Source: JBCDHN01 sp965224535
Lineage (GTDB): Bacteria > Verrucomicrobiota > Verrucomicrobiia > Verrucomicrobiales > DEV007
NCBI GenBank assembly: GCA_965224535.1
Contig: CBDCZR010000001.1
Span: 124,001-188,000, forward strand
DNA length: 64,000 nt
Direction: 5' to 3'
The position numbers and the translations under genes are program-made. The first letter of the stretch is position 1, and each line of letters starts with the position of its first letter. The notes beneath the pieces were generated by a model, which worked only from the letters and a program-made list of their open reading frames with translations, was not told where the DNA came from and ran no database searches. Positions 47,585 to 56,444 of the stretch are shown one piece after another.

Positions 47585-47890
47585 ATGAAACCCTGGTTCG
47601 ACCGCGGAACGCTCAAAGCGCTAGCATTTTACACCATCGTCCTAACCATCGTTATTTGCGGTCTAGCGCTCATTTTGACCATCTGGGACATCATTCGCGA
47701 CGAAGAATTGCGCAACGACATCCTCCTGACCGTCATCGTCATCGCCACCGCATCGTTGTTGGTTTGCCTGACGAATTGGGCCTTCCTCAGCGCCAACGAG
47801 GAGACTTCGCAAGCCGAGGCGGACGAGAGCGCCATCGGCCGGGCCTTGCAGAAGGCGAAAATCAGCCGCGAAGAGCGCAAAGAGGGGTGA
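47585..47890 (+). CDS. Small two-helix membrane protein
   Basis: 101 residues: two hydrophobic segments (ALAFYTIVLTIVICGLALIL and LLTVIVIATASLLVCLTNW) followed by a charged tail (ADESAIGRALQKAKISREER). No family recognised. Shares the strand with dat 40 bp upstream. Confidence 0.6.
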   Translation: MKPWFDRGTLKALAFYTIVLTIVICGLALILTIWDIIRDEELRNDILLTVIVIATASLLVCLTNWAFLSANEETSQAEADESAIGRALQKAKISREERKEG

Positions 47891-47939
47891 AGGCGGGCTT
47901 GGAAATTGAAGGCTTCACAGGCAGTCGGGGGCGTGGAGG

Positions 47940-48107
47940 CTAGGAGGCTGTCGGACTTAGCCCGCCCGGCGGCGAAAATCGAAGATTCGGCCCAAATTTC
48001 CCTTCGTTTTCGTCCCTTATGTCCTCATAAAGTCCTCAAACACCTAAAAATTTTGGCTCGAACCTCGAATTTCGCCGCCAGACGTTCTAAGTCCGACAAC
48101 CTCCTAG
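47940..48107. mobile_element. MITE-like element with 21-bp terminal inverted repeats
   Basis: CTAGGAGGCTGTCGGACTTAG (47940-47960) is matched at 48087-48107 by its reverse complement with one mismatch. Further imperfect pairing continues inward (GGCGGCGAAAA-TCGA near 47969-47990 with TCGAATTTCGCCGCC near 48065-48080). Excluding CTAG on each side gives a 160-bp core; CTAG could be the target duplication. No ORF inside. Size, termini and lack of transposase fit a MITE mobilised in trans by an IS5/IS4-type element; the family is inferred. Confidence 0.75.
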
Positions 48108-48223
48108 GAGGCACGCCCTCCTTGAACGCGGAATCGGGGCCTTTTCCCGTATTTGGAGTCGTCCGCCGCGGTCCACGCCGCTGTTGCCAGGCTAACGCAG
48201 AAAATAAGCGCGTAGTGTTTCAT
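48104..48223 (-). CDS. Possible truncated secreted protein ending at the MITE edge
   Basis: 39 residues: MKHYALIFCVSLATAAWTA looks like a signal peptide, followed by 20 polar residues. Its TAG stop lies in the CTAG at the element edge. It may be a small exported protein or a remnant. The remaining sequence 48224-48339 shows nothing else. Confidence 0.35.
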   Translation of the reverse strand: MKHYALIFCVSLATAAWTAADDSKYGKRPRFRVQGGRAS

Positions 48224-48339
48224 GGCGCCAGTATCGAAAGCTCCCGCGCCGGCGCAAACCGGAAAAACGCGCAATTCCAGCCGCGAAAATCGCGCCACGT
48301 GGCCATGCGCGCTGGAATCGCCGAAAAAGGCCGCGTTGC

Positions 48340-49605
48340 TCAAAAATTGTAGGCCGATTCCCCGTGCGAGGCTTGGTCGAGCCCGGCTCGTTCCTCGCTC
48401 TCGCTCACCCGCAAGCCGCCGCAGACGAATTTGACGAACATGAGGATGCCGATGGTGAGAATGGCGGTGTAAACGATGGTGAACCCGGCGCCCATGAATT
48501 GCAGGCCCAGCTGTTCGCCAAAGCCGCGGTCAGTGTTGAAACCGCCCAGGGCCGGTATTCCCACCAGCGCGGCCATGAGCGTGCCAACCAAGCCGCCAAC
48601 TCCGTGCACGCCGACGACATCCAGCGAATCATCGTAGTTCAGCGCGTTTTTGAGCCGAACCGACGCCCACCAGCACAACGCGCCGGATACCGCGCCGATC
48701 ATCAACGCGCCGAGCGGCCCGGCCACGCCTGAAGCCGGGGTGATCGCGGCCAAACCGGCAATCGCGCCCGTGGCGATGCCGAGCACGCTGGGTTTTTTGA
48801 TGGTGAAGCATTCGATCAGCGCCCACGTTGCCGCCGCGGTCGCTGCGGAGATGTGGGTGACGAACAGGGTCATCGCCGCCTTGTCGTCGGCCGCAAGTTG
48901 GCTGCCGCCGTTGAATCCGAACCAGCCGACCCAGAGCATGGCCGTGCCCATCACCGTCATCGGCAAATTGTGCGGCGGATGGGGATTGCGGCGTTTGCCG
49001 ACCATGATGCAGGCGATTAGCGCCGCCACTCCCGCGGTGATGTGGACGACGATTCCGCCGGCTAGATCGACGACCCCGGCCTTGTTAAACCAGCCGCCAA
49101 ACCAGGTGATGTGGCAAATGGGCGCGTAGACCATCAGCGACCAAATCACGCAAAAAAGCAGCATGGCGGAGAACTTCATGCGCTCCACAAACGTGCCCAC
49201 GATGAGCGCGGGTGTGATGACAAAAAACGTCATCTGAAAGGCCGAAATGAGAATTTTGTCGCGGCCGATGTTGTGGTGGAAAAAATGGCTCGATCCAAAA
49301 AAACCGCCGCCCTCTTCGTGGCCCACCGTCAGCGCGTAGCCCAGAAGCAGCCAAACGATGCTCAACACGCAGGTTAGCGAAAAACAGTGCATCAACACGC
49401 TCAGCACGTTTTTGCGCTGCACCAGCCCCCCGTAAAATAGCGCCAGGCCGGGGATGGTCATGAAGAGGACCAGGGCGGTCGCCGTCAGCAACCAGGCCTT
49501 GTTGGCCGCCTCCTCGCCGGGGGTAATCGCATCTTGGGCCATGGCGGGGGTGGCGAGCGCCAAAAAGGCGCCAATGAGGGCGAGGAATCGAAACGTGGCT
49601 TTCAT
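48340..49605 (-). CDS. amtB: Ammonium transporter Amt/MEP
   Basis: 421 residues from the ATG at 49605 with an N-terminal signal-like segment (MKATFRFLALIGAFLALATP). Eleven helices with DLAGGIVVHITAGVAAL, GWFGFNGGS and VVGVHGVGGLVGTLMAALVG, the twin-histidine pore region. Imports ammonia/ammonium. A GlnK partner, usually adjacent, is absent. Confidence 0.92.
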   Translation of the reverse strand: MKATFRFLALIGAFLALATPAMAQDAITPGEEAANKAWLLTATALVLFMTIPGLALFYGGLVQRKNVLSVLMHCFSLTCVLSIVWLLLGYALTVGHEEGGGFFGSSHFFHHNIGRDKILISAFQMTFFVITPALIVGTFVERMKFSAMLLFCVIWSLMVYAPICHITWFGGWFNKAGVVDLAGGIVVHITAGVAALIACIMVGKRRNPHPPHNLPMTVMGTAMLWVGWFGFNGGSQLAADDKAAMTLFVTHISAATAAATWALIECFTIKKPSVLGIATGAIAGLAAITPASGVAGPLGALMIGAVSGALCWWASVRLKNALNYDDSLDVVGVHGVGGLVGTLMAALVGIPALGGFNTDRGFGEQLGLQFMGAGFTIVYTAILTIGILMFVKFVCGGLRVSESEERAGLDQASHGESAYNF

Positions 49606-49706
49606 CTGGGTAAAAAATTGCGGTGTTCGCGTGAGCATAGCCAGCCAACCGCGGATGCAAGGCCAAAAGGACCCAACGGACCCTCAGAAGTGGCCCGTTC
49701 AGTCGC

Positions 49707-50651
49707 TTACGTCCCTTGTGTCCCGTGAAACCCGCGAAATTCCGCCGGCAACGGCGCTTCCAGCTCCATTTTGCGCCCAGTAACCGGATGCTCGAAGCAC
49801 AGCCGCCAGGCGTGCAACATCAACCGGCTGCTTTCGGCCCGTTTCAGCGTCTTTTTCCCGTAAATCGGGTCGCCCAAAATCGCGTGCCCCAGCGTGTAGG
49901 CCATGTGCACGCGAATTTGGTGCGTGCGGCCGGTGTGGATGTCGCAGCTCAGGTAGGTGCAATCGGGACCCGCGCCAATTTTCGCCCATTCGGTGATTGC
50001 CAGCTTGCCGCGGTGTTCGCTGCGAACAACCGCCATTTTTTGCCGATTGCGGGGATTGCGGCCGATGAAGTTTTCAATGCGTCCAGCCTGCTCTTTGACC
50101 TCGCCTGCAACCACGCAGCGGTAGGTCTTGGAAACGCGCCGTTCGAAAAAAGCCGTGGACAGCGCCCGGTGCGCCGCATCGTTTTTGGCCGCGACAATGC
50201 AGCCGCTGGTGTCTTTGTCCAGCCGGTGCACGATTCCCGGGCGATCCACCCCGCCAATGCCGGAAAGCTGGCCCTGGCAGTGGTGCAAAAGCGCGCTCAC
50301 CAACGTACCCCGCCAGTGGCCCGCACCGGGATGCACCACCATGCCCTCGGGCTTGTCGATCGCGATGAGGTGCTCGTCCTCGAACAACACCTTCAGCGCA
50401 ATTTCCTCCGGCTCCACCTCACAGGGAACCGGCGGCGGCACGGAAATCTCGATGCAATCTCCCGCTTCCACGCCTACCTTGGCTTTTACGCCCTGGCCGT
50501 TGACCACGACGTGGCCTCCCCGAATCAGCGCTTGCAGCCGCGAGCGGGAAAATTCGGGCAATTTTTTGACCAGGTAGTGGTCTAAACGGTCTCTGCACTC
50601 ATCGAATTCTTCGACTTGCAGGACAATCGGTTCTTGCATTTCGTCGGCCAT
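49707..50651 (-). CDS. rluD: 23S rRNA pseudouridine synthase RluD-like
   Basis: 314 residues from the ATG at 50651, divergent from the kinase gene at 50674. S4-like N-terminus (SRSRLQALIRGGHVVVNGQG), catalytic GIVHRLDKDTSGCIVAAKN with the conserved Asp, and HTGRTHQIRVHMAYTLGHAI. The RluA/C/D type cannot be separated firmly from sequence; length and S4 domain favour RluD. Confidence 0.88.
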   Translation of the reverse strand: MADEMQEPIVLQVEEFDECRDRLDHYLVKKLPEFSRSRLQALIRGGHVVVNGQGVKAKVGVEAGDCIEISVPPPVPCEVEPEEIALKVLFEDEHLIAIDKPEGMVVHPGAGHWRGTLVSALLHHCQGQLSGIGGVDRPGIVHRLDKDTSGCIVAAKNDAAHRALSTAFFERRVSKTYRCVVAGEVKEQAGRIENFIGRNPRNRQKMAVVRSEHRGKLAITEWAKIGAGPDCTYLSCDIHTGRTHQIRVHMAYTLGHAILGDPIYGKKTLKRAESSRLMLHAWRLCFEHPVTGRKMELEAPLPAEFRGFHGTQGT

Positions 50652-50673
50652 CCTGATTTCTCCACTTTGGCGA

Positions 50674-53010
50674 ATGTCCGAACCAAACCAAGACCAAATT
50701 CTCAACACTTGTCCCGAATGCCACCAGGTGATCGACGTGACGGAGGTTCGGCCCTATGAAAAAATCGTCTGTCCACACTGCCAAGAGACGATTCGCGTCC
50801 GCAACGCCTTCAACAACTTCACGATTCTCAGCGAAATTGGCGAAGGGGGGATGAGCCGGGTTTTTCGCGCTCAGGACAACACGTTAGGCCGCGAGGTGGC
50901 GCTGAAAATCCTCCACACCCACTTTGACGACAACCCGGAGCTGCAAGGCCAGTTTGAGCGCGAAGCCAAGGTCACCGCATCCATCAATCACCCTAACGTG
51001 GTCAAGGTTTACTCCGTCGGCGCCGATCAGGGCTACTTTTTCATCGCCATGGAGCTGTTGGATTCCGCCAGCCTGGACCATCAGATTCGCGAACAAGGCC
51101 AAATTGACGAAACTACCGCGCTGCGGCTCATTCACGAGGTTACCGAAGGTTTGGCCGCGGCGCACCAGCGTAGTTTGATCCACCGCGACATCAAACCGGG
51201 CAACATCCTGGTGGACGCCGGCGGCACAGCCAAGCTGGTCGACTTTGGCCTGGCGCTGGTTCACGGTGAGGAAGAGCAAGCCGCCGATTTGTGGGCCACG
51301 CCGTTTTACGTGCCGCCGGAAAAGCTCGTCGGCCAGCCGGAGGACTTTCGCAGCGATATTTACAGCCTGGGCGCGACCCTTTTTCACATGCTCTCCGGCC
51401 AGCCGCCTTTCGACGCCAACACCAACTCGGTGGAGGAATTGATCGCCCTGAAAGCGCAAACGCCGGACCTGAAAACCGCGGCCCCTCACATCGGCAGCGA
51501 AACGGTGAGCCTGGTTCACCGGATGATGGCCGGCCGGCCGGATGCGCGGCAGCCCTCCTACGATGAGCTGAGTTCGGAAATCTCGCGCATTCGCCAAAAA
51601 ATCGACCCAAACTTTGAATTGCCAGCCACGGTGTCACGCGGCTTGCCGCTGTGGTTGAAGCTGGGCGGCGCCTTGGTGGCCGTGGGCTTTTTGGGGGGCA
51701 TGGCCGCCCTTCACTTTGCCGGGCGCGAGGAGGAAGAGAAGATCGAAATTTCCACCGTCAGCCCGGGGCCGGGTGACAGCGAGGTCATCATCAGCGCGGA
51801 GGAAACTCGGCTTCGCCGGCAACTGACGGCGGCCCGCGAGGCCATGGCGGGCGCCGAAAGCCGGGAACAGGCACGCACCTTGTTCGCGGAAATCGCGGCA
51901 TCGGAAAAAGCTCGGTCCGATGCCAAGGCGCTGGCCGATTTTCACCTCGGTTTGCTGGATTTGCTCGACGGCGATGAGTCCGCCGCGCGCGAGCACTTCG
52001 CAAAATCGGGCGATGGAGCCGAATCCCTGCGCGGCGCGGAAAAAGCGCTCGTCACCACCGCCGCCAAACACCTGGCCGGCGCGGAAAAAGTGGACCGGAG
52101 CCTCTTTGAGCAAGACCAAGCCGGGGAGCTGAAGTTGCTGCACCTTGCCTGCGGACTGCGCAGTTGGTTGCGCGACGATTTTCAGGAAGCCGAGCACCAC
52201 CTGACGGCTTACAACGAGGCCGCGTTCCCCGATGGGCTTAGCTGGATGGGTAGCTACAAATCCCACGTGGCGCCCTATCTGGCCGACGTGAAATTGCTGG
52301 TGAACCTGCCGGCCGTCTCCAATGACATGGACGCCGAAGCCCTGAAATCCGCCCTCGCGCAATTGCAGGAAGCCCAAGACAGCCTCCGTGGAAATCGCGG
52401 CGCGGAAGTGCTGAAACAACGCGCCAACCGCGCCAATGCCCGGCTTCAAGCCCTGAGCGCCGCCGCCATGGAAGAAGCCGCAAAGCGCGACCTCCGGCGT
52501 CTGCGCGAGGCCGCCAATGCCACCGCCAGCCTGCCTGAAACCATGAATTTCGCCGAAGGAGCCCAAATTTGGCGAAATGTGGAGGCGGAGACGGAAAAAG
52601 CGCGAAAACTCAGCCACAGCATCGCCGAAGGCTGGGAAATGGCGGCCAAATTTTACCCCGCCTTTGCTTCCCGCATCGCCACGTATCGCTGGGAAGGGAA
52701 AATTCGTCGCCGCAAGGCCACCCCCTTTCCCGCGAGAGTCGTCCGCGCCGACGAACGCAGCTTGGTGGTGGACCTGGGATTTGGACCCACCACCTTGAAG
52801 CTGGAATCGCTCGAACCCGGCGGGATTTTGGACATCGCCAAAGACACCATGATCGACGATTTCGACTCGGAATCCCGGCAAGCCGCAGCTTTTTTCGCCT
52901 GGCTCATCGGCGAGGCCAACTACGCGCACGAACTAGCGCAAAGCCTGCAAGAATCGCCCGGATTTCCCCGCCGCTGGGAGGCGATCACCGTTCCGGTGGA
53001 CTTTCAGTGA
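50674..53010 (+). CDS. Serine/threonine protein kinase with N-terminal zinc ribbon
   Basis: 778 residues. Two CxxC pairs form a zinc ribbon (CPECHQ, CPHCQE; residues 13-36). Kinase domain about 48-300: GEGGMSRVFRAQD (P-loop), VALKILH (lysine), HRDIKPGNILVD (catalytic loop), DFGLA and ATPFYVPPEKL. A membrane segment (LKLGGALVAVGFLGGMAALHF) at about 328-348 anchors it, and a long helical, Ala/Glu-rich extracytoplasmic part of about 400 residues follows. A compact beta-rich C-terminus (FPARVVRADERSLVVDLGFG) ends it. The external part probably senses or binds a ligand. Confidence 0.92.
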   Translation: MSEPNQDQILNTCPECHQVIDVTEVRPYEKIVCPHCQETIRVRNAFNNFTILSEIGEGGMSRVFRAQDNTLGREVALKILHTHFDDNPELQGQFEREAKVTASINHPNVVKVYSVGADQGYFFIAMELLDSASLDHQIREQGQIDETTALRLIHEVTEGLAAAHQRSLIHRDIKPGNILVDAGGTAKLVDFGLALVHGEEEQAADLWATPFYVPPEKLVGQPEDFRSDIYSLGATLFHMLSGQPPFDANTNSVEELIALKAQTPDLKTAAPHIGSETVSLVHRMMAGRPDARQPSYDELSSEISRIRQKIDPNFELPATVSRGLPLWLKLGGALVAVGFLGGMAALHFAGREEEEKIEISTVSPGPGDSEVIISAEETRLRRQLTAAREAMAGAESREQARTLFAEIAASEKARSDAKALADFHLGLLDLLDGDESAAREHFAKSGDGAESLRGAEKALVTTAAKHLAGAEKVDRSLFEQDQAGELKLLHLACGLRSWLRDDFQEAEHHLTAYNEAAFPDGLSWMGSYKSHVAPYLADVKLLVNLPAVSNDMDAEALKSALAQLQEAQDSLRGNRGAEVLKQRANRANARLQALSAAAMEEAAKRDLRRLREAANATASLPETMNFAEGAQIWRNVEAETEKARKLSHSIAEGWEMAAKFYPAFASRIATYRWEGKIRRRKATPFPARVVRADERSLVVDLGFGPTTLKLESLEPGGILDIAKDTMIDDFDSESRQAAAFFAWLIGEANYAHELAQSLQESPGFPRRWEAITVPVDFQ

Positions 53011-53035
53011 GCGGAATTTGCGTGGGGCGTTTGTT

Positions 53036-53442
53036 AGGCCGCTAATTCACCGCGTCGCTATCTCCGGCAACCGGGTGCTGGAGGTGAACCGCCGCAAAGA
53101 GACCATCGCTTCACCTACAAGGCCTACGCCGACGGGGACAAGCGCAAGAAGGTGCCTCTCTCCGCCGCCGAGTTCACTCGGCGCTTTGCCCAACACATCC
53201 TGCCGCGCGGCTTCTGCAAGATCCGCCACCACGGCATCCTCTTCACGCGCAACCGGCGCAAGAAGGTGGCGGCGTGTCGGGTGCTGATGGGTGATCTGTC
53301 GCCAGAGGAGGCGTTCCCCGGACCGGGGCCCTCCGAGCCGGTTCCCACACAGCCGGCCATCCCGGACGCCGAACTGCCGAAGACGATGGAGCCGGCCGGG
53401 CCCGCACCACCCCGGAGGAATTCCCAGCGCCCCGGGGCTTGA
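53036..53442 (+). pseudogene. IS91-family transposase C-terminal remnant
   Basis: HRVAISGNRVLEVN in one frame and RFTYKAYADGDKRKKVPLS, AAEFTRRFAQHILPRGFCKI, RHHGILFTRNRRKKVAACR in another give the end of an IS91 Y2 transposase; a frameshift lies near 53100. The catalytic HUH and Tyr part is missing. It ends in a Pro-rich tail. The element sits just after the kinase gene. Confidence 0.75.
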
Positions 53443-53513
53443 CGCAGCGAGAATCGCTCCGATACGTTCCCCCAGGAAGCCGGATGAGCGTCACCCTGAT
53501 GGTCGCCGACTCA

Positions 53514-53607
53514 GTTCAACAGGCAAGTATGCCATGAAGCCGATCACCCCAAATCTGAAAACGGAAGCCAAACCCGGCTTCACGGCATACTTGCCCTAAC
53601 GTTATGG
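53514..53607. other. attC-like inverted repeat before a cassette-like ORF
   Basis: GTTCAAC (53514-53520; matches RYYYAAC) opens the site, followed by a 20-bp arm (53522-53541) matched with one mismatch by 53576-53595, then CCTAAC|GTTATGG. An ORF starts 10 bp after the end. This layout mimics an integron attC site followed by its next cassette. GTTATGG departs from GTTRRRY at two positions, and no integrase gene is in the window. The IR may instead be a plain hairpin or mobile-element end. Confidence 0.45.
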
Positions 53608-53617
53608 CAGGAAGGCG

Positions 53618-53990
53618 ATGAAAAGCGGTAATGAGTTTTTGAATTCTCTAGGTCGAAAATCGAGCGTCCTGTTCGTAATCTTCGCCGCGCTTTCGTTCGC
53701 AAACATTGTTTCAGACATCAGATTTGTGGTCGATGGCACAGAATTCATCGCCCGAAAACTCTCAAAGGTTGAGTGCTTGAGAGATGTTTTGGCAATTTGC
53801 TCCATCACATTCTTACGTGGTGGAGAGGCGTTATCCGATCATTGTCCAGTTTTTCAATTTCCAGATTTCAGATCTTACGGCGAATATAGTCAGCATTCTC
53901 TTCTTTATTATTGGCAGGGCGATTGGAACCTACAGAACCGCAGAGCACCAAGCGCGAGAAGCAGACCGCAAAGCGCAATCATATAATTAG
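53618..53990 (+). pseudogene. Multi-pass membrane protein gene, frameshifted
   Basis: Two overlapping frames make one plausible membrane protein. The first (53618 on) reads MKSGNEFLNSLGRKSSVLFV and IFAALSFANIVSDIRFVVDG. The second, from about 53784, reads PIIVQFFNFQISDLTANIVS, ILFFIIGRAIGTYRTAEHQA and READRKAQSYN. A small indel near 53790-53850 is implied, since the first frame loses its membrane character after CLRDVLAICS. About 124 residues and three or four membrane segments in total. No family recognised. Confidence 0.5.
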
Positions 53991-54075
53991 TGGATAGCCG
54001 GCCTCAGCAGGCATGCGCCCAGCACCGCTGGAAGCGCAGAGACGCCGTTGGCGAATTTTGGCGAAAAACCGGCAC

Positions 54076-54719
54076 TCACCCCCCCGCCGCGGCCAATTCC
54101 TGAGCTCCGGCCTGAACTCGCGCCTGACGCCAGGCGATCCAGCCTCAGCTCAGCACCAAAACCAAGGCCAGCAGCAAGACCCAGACCGCCCAGTTGATGT
54201 CTTCCTCCGTGTGGCGGGCGACCAGCGATTTTTCCGCGCCGTCCAGCTGATTGTCAGAGGCGGCGCGGCTCAAATCCGCTTCCCGCGTGTCGGCGAAAAA
54301 CGTGGAGGCTTCCAGGATGGCTTGGTCGCCGTGGCGCACGGTGACGTAGCCCGGGTAAATGGGCGCGCGTTGCCGGGCGGCGTCGTCGTGAGGCGCCTCA
54401 ATCTCGAAGTTGTTTGCGCCGTCCCAGGAACGAAAGGCGATGCGCAGCGGCGCGGGTTCGGCTTGCGGAGGGAGGTGCAAATCCAGCGGTTGGCCGGTTT
54501 CCAGCACCTTGCGCTCCAGCACCGGCTTTTGCTTGATGCGATGCTCCAGAAACACCACGGCGTTGCCCGGCGGCAAGAGCGGCGCAACGGGGTTGTAGCT
54601 GGCCAGGGTGATGTCCGGCGCCGTTTCGCTATCCGGCTCCAAAACGCGGGAAAATTGGATAGAACCGGCAACCTGCGTGGCTTCCTGCTCCAGTTCCGGG
54701 ACCACGGTGAAGTTTAGGC
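54076..54719 (-). pseudogene. C-terminal fragment of a BatA/vWA-type membrane protein
   Basis: From FTVVPELEQEATQ to NWAVWVLLLALVLVLS the sequence resembles the C-terminal beta-domain and final membrane helix of aerotolerance-type BatA proteins. A TGA at 54147-54145 interrupts the last helix; beyond it GWIAWRQARVQAGAQELAAA continues to a stop at 54078. The N-terminal vWA part is missing: upstream of about 54720 the reading is unrelated (Arg/Pro-rich). A truncated, decayed copy. The 54720-55036 gap holds only a candidate promoter. Confidence 0.55.
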
Positions 54720-54991
54720 AGGCGCGTCTCCCGTCCCTGAGCTTCCGTCTATGAAGTCCCGGGCAAGGCCGGTTCCATCGGTGTCGCTCGAAAATCGCAC
54801 CGACTTCCCGGAGAGGCCTGCACCGCGATGTCCCCGCAGGTGGGCAGGGACGTGGTCTGATCGGCGGCAATGTTTTTGAGGACACCTGTAGGCGGTGACC
54901 GCGTTGCGATTGGTGACGCGGGTCGCCATCTGCGCGTCGAATCGCGGCCCGCGCATCAGGGGCAGCAGCTCGCCTGCGGCGAAATCAGGGG

Positions 54992-55021
54992 TTGACGCAA
55001 CCGCTGAAAAACTCCTAACCT
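54992..55021 (+). promoter_or_regulatory. Candidate sigma-70 promoter for the STAND gene
   Basis: TTGACG and TAACCT with an 18-bp spacer, 16 bp before the ATG at 55037. Confidence 0.5.
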
Positions 55022-55036
55022 GCCTGCGTCACCACC

Positions 55037-56248
55037 ATGCAGGATCAGGTCATCAACGTCTTCCTCTCCAGCGTCACCAAGGAACTTGGTTCCTACCGCG
55101 CGGAGGTCGCCAAAGCCCTGCGCGAGAAGGGGCTCAACGTCAAAATCCAGGAGGACTTCAACACCGGCCCCGGCACGCTCCTGGAAAAACTCGACGCCTA
55201 CATCCAACAATGCCACGCCGTCGTCTGCCTCATGGGCGAACGCTACGGAGCCGAGCCGCCCGACGCCGAACGCATCAAAGCCGGCGGCGCGCGCCATTCC
55301 TACACCCAGTGGGAATACCTCCTCGCGCAAAAACGCGGTAAACAGGTCCTCGTCTTCCACCCCAACGAAGACGGCTCCACCCCGCTCGATCCCACGCATG
55401 CGCAAAACCCGGAGCCGGATGAGCTGCGCCTCCTCCAGTCCACCTTCTGGCAAACCCAAATCCTCGACCAAGGCCGCGACCGCACCCCCTTCGACAACGC
55501 GACCGACCTCGTGCGCAAAGTCCTCATCTGCGATTTCGTCGAAGCCACGCGCAAGGCGACCGAAAAACCGCTCCCGCCGCTCAACACCGCGTGCCCCTAC
55601 GTCGGCCTGCGCCGGTTCGAGGAGAAAGACAAGGCCTATTTCTACGGCCGCACCGCCAAAATCGACGAACTGCTCGGCCTCATCGACTCCACCCCGCTGC
55701 TCATGGTCACCGGCAACAGCGGCTCCGGCAAATCCAGCATCATCCGCGCCGGCGTCTTCCCCAAGTGGCGCACCGAACAGGAAAAAGCCGGCCAGCGCGA
55801 CGCCAAAGCCATCGTCTGCACCCCCAACACCAATCCGTTCGAAGGCCTCTACATCGGCCTCGTCGCCGCCGGCATCGACGCCGAAAAAGCCGCCTTCGTC
55901 AAAACCCCCAGCGAGACCGTCTTCGCCGACATCGCCGAAAAACTCTGCCCGGATGCCCCACTCCTCATCTTCGTCGATCAATTCGAGGAAATCTTCACCC
56001 GCATCCCGGAGCGCGACTCCCACCTCCGCGATACCTTCATCGCCGCCCTCGTTCGCGCTGCCCGCCAGGGACAAGCTGACAAGGTGACAGGGAGACAAGG
56101 TGACCTGGTGGCGAATCAACTCACCCCTTCACCCGGTCACCCTGTCTCCCCTTCAAAAGTCGTTCTCGCCATGCGAGACGACTTCTTCGGCAACCCCGCC
56201 GCGTGCGATTCGTATCACGCGCGATCGCTACCGCTTCACCACACCTGA
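55037..56248 (+). CDS. DUF4062-nSTAND1 ATPase, truncated
   Basis: 403 residues: an N-terminal DUF4062 domain (INVFLSSVTKELGSYRAEV, about 1-150), then PYVGLRRFEEKDKAYFYGRT and a P-loop NTPase (GNSGSGKSSIIRAG, Walker B LLIFVDQFEEIF), typical of nSTAND1 sensors used in defence and signalling. The family normally continues with an effector or a WD40/TPR sensor. Here the frame leaves the family after VVLAMRDDFFG and runs into a repeated element (56196-56278), so the sensor part is gone. A low-complexity insert (DKVTGRQGDLVANQ) lies just before. Probably inactive. Confidence 0.75.
   Translation: MQDQVINVFLSSVTKELGSYRAEVAKALREKGLNVKIQEDFNTGPGTLLEKLDAYIQQCHAVVCLMGERYGAEPPDAERIKAGGARHSYTQWEYLLAQKRGKQVLVFHPNEDGSTPLDPTHAQNPEPDELRLLQSTFWQTQILDQGRDRTPFDNATDLVRKVLICDFVEATRKATEKPLPPLNTACPYVGLRRFEEKDKAYFYGRTAKIDELLGLIDSTPLLMVTGNSGSGKSSIIRAGVFPKWRTEQEKAGQRDAKAIVCTPNTNPFEGLYIGLVAAGIDAEKAAFVKTPSETVFADIAEKLCPDAPLLIFVDQFEEIFTRIPERDSHLRDTFIAALVRAARQGQADKVTGRQGDLVANQLTPSPGHPVSPSKVVLAMRDDFFGNPAACDSYHARSLPLHHT
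56070..56155. repeat. Low-complexity insert with inverted GGTGAC/GTCACC tracts
   Basis: Repeated GACAAGGTGAC and GGGAGACAAGGTGAC on one side face CCGGTCACCCTGTCTCC on the other. It interrupts the STAND ATPase domain in frame, like the KNKEQ inserts in the RHS genes. Confidence 0.5.
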
Positions 56249-56278
56249 GGATCGCGCCGAATCGGGCGATTGGTGGGT
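56196..56278. repeat. 83-bp dispersed repeat, copy A
   Basis: From CCGCCGCGTGCGATT to GGGCGATTGGTGGGT. A second copy at 62890-62972 has the same length and roughly 87% identity by eye. No ORF function is evident. Confidence 0.7.
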
Positions 56279-56368
56279 TCGTGAGGCCGAGGCAGTTTCT
56301 GGGCCCGGTGTCTTTGGATGATCCGGCGTTTGGGCAACTGTTGCGGCGACATGGATGGCCGGAGTGAC

Positions 56369-56417
56369 AACGCTTGAGAGGCGAGCCACCCACGCGGCTC
56401 GCCTCTCAGCGTTTTTT
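56369..56417 (+). terminator. Terminator-like hairpin
   Basis: GAGAGGCGAGCC and GGCTCGCCTCTC form a perfect 12-bp stem, extended by AACGCT/AGCGTT and followed by T6 on the plus strand. It also stands downstream of the minus-strand gene ending at 56445. Confidence 0.7.
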
Positions 56418-56444
56418 GGGTTGCGTTCGGTTTCCCAACGCCCC

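Noticed and set aside
54956..56119. 387-codon minus-strand frame opposite the STAND gene
   Set aside because: Shadow of the DUF4062-STAND frame in GC-rich DNA.
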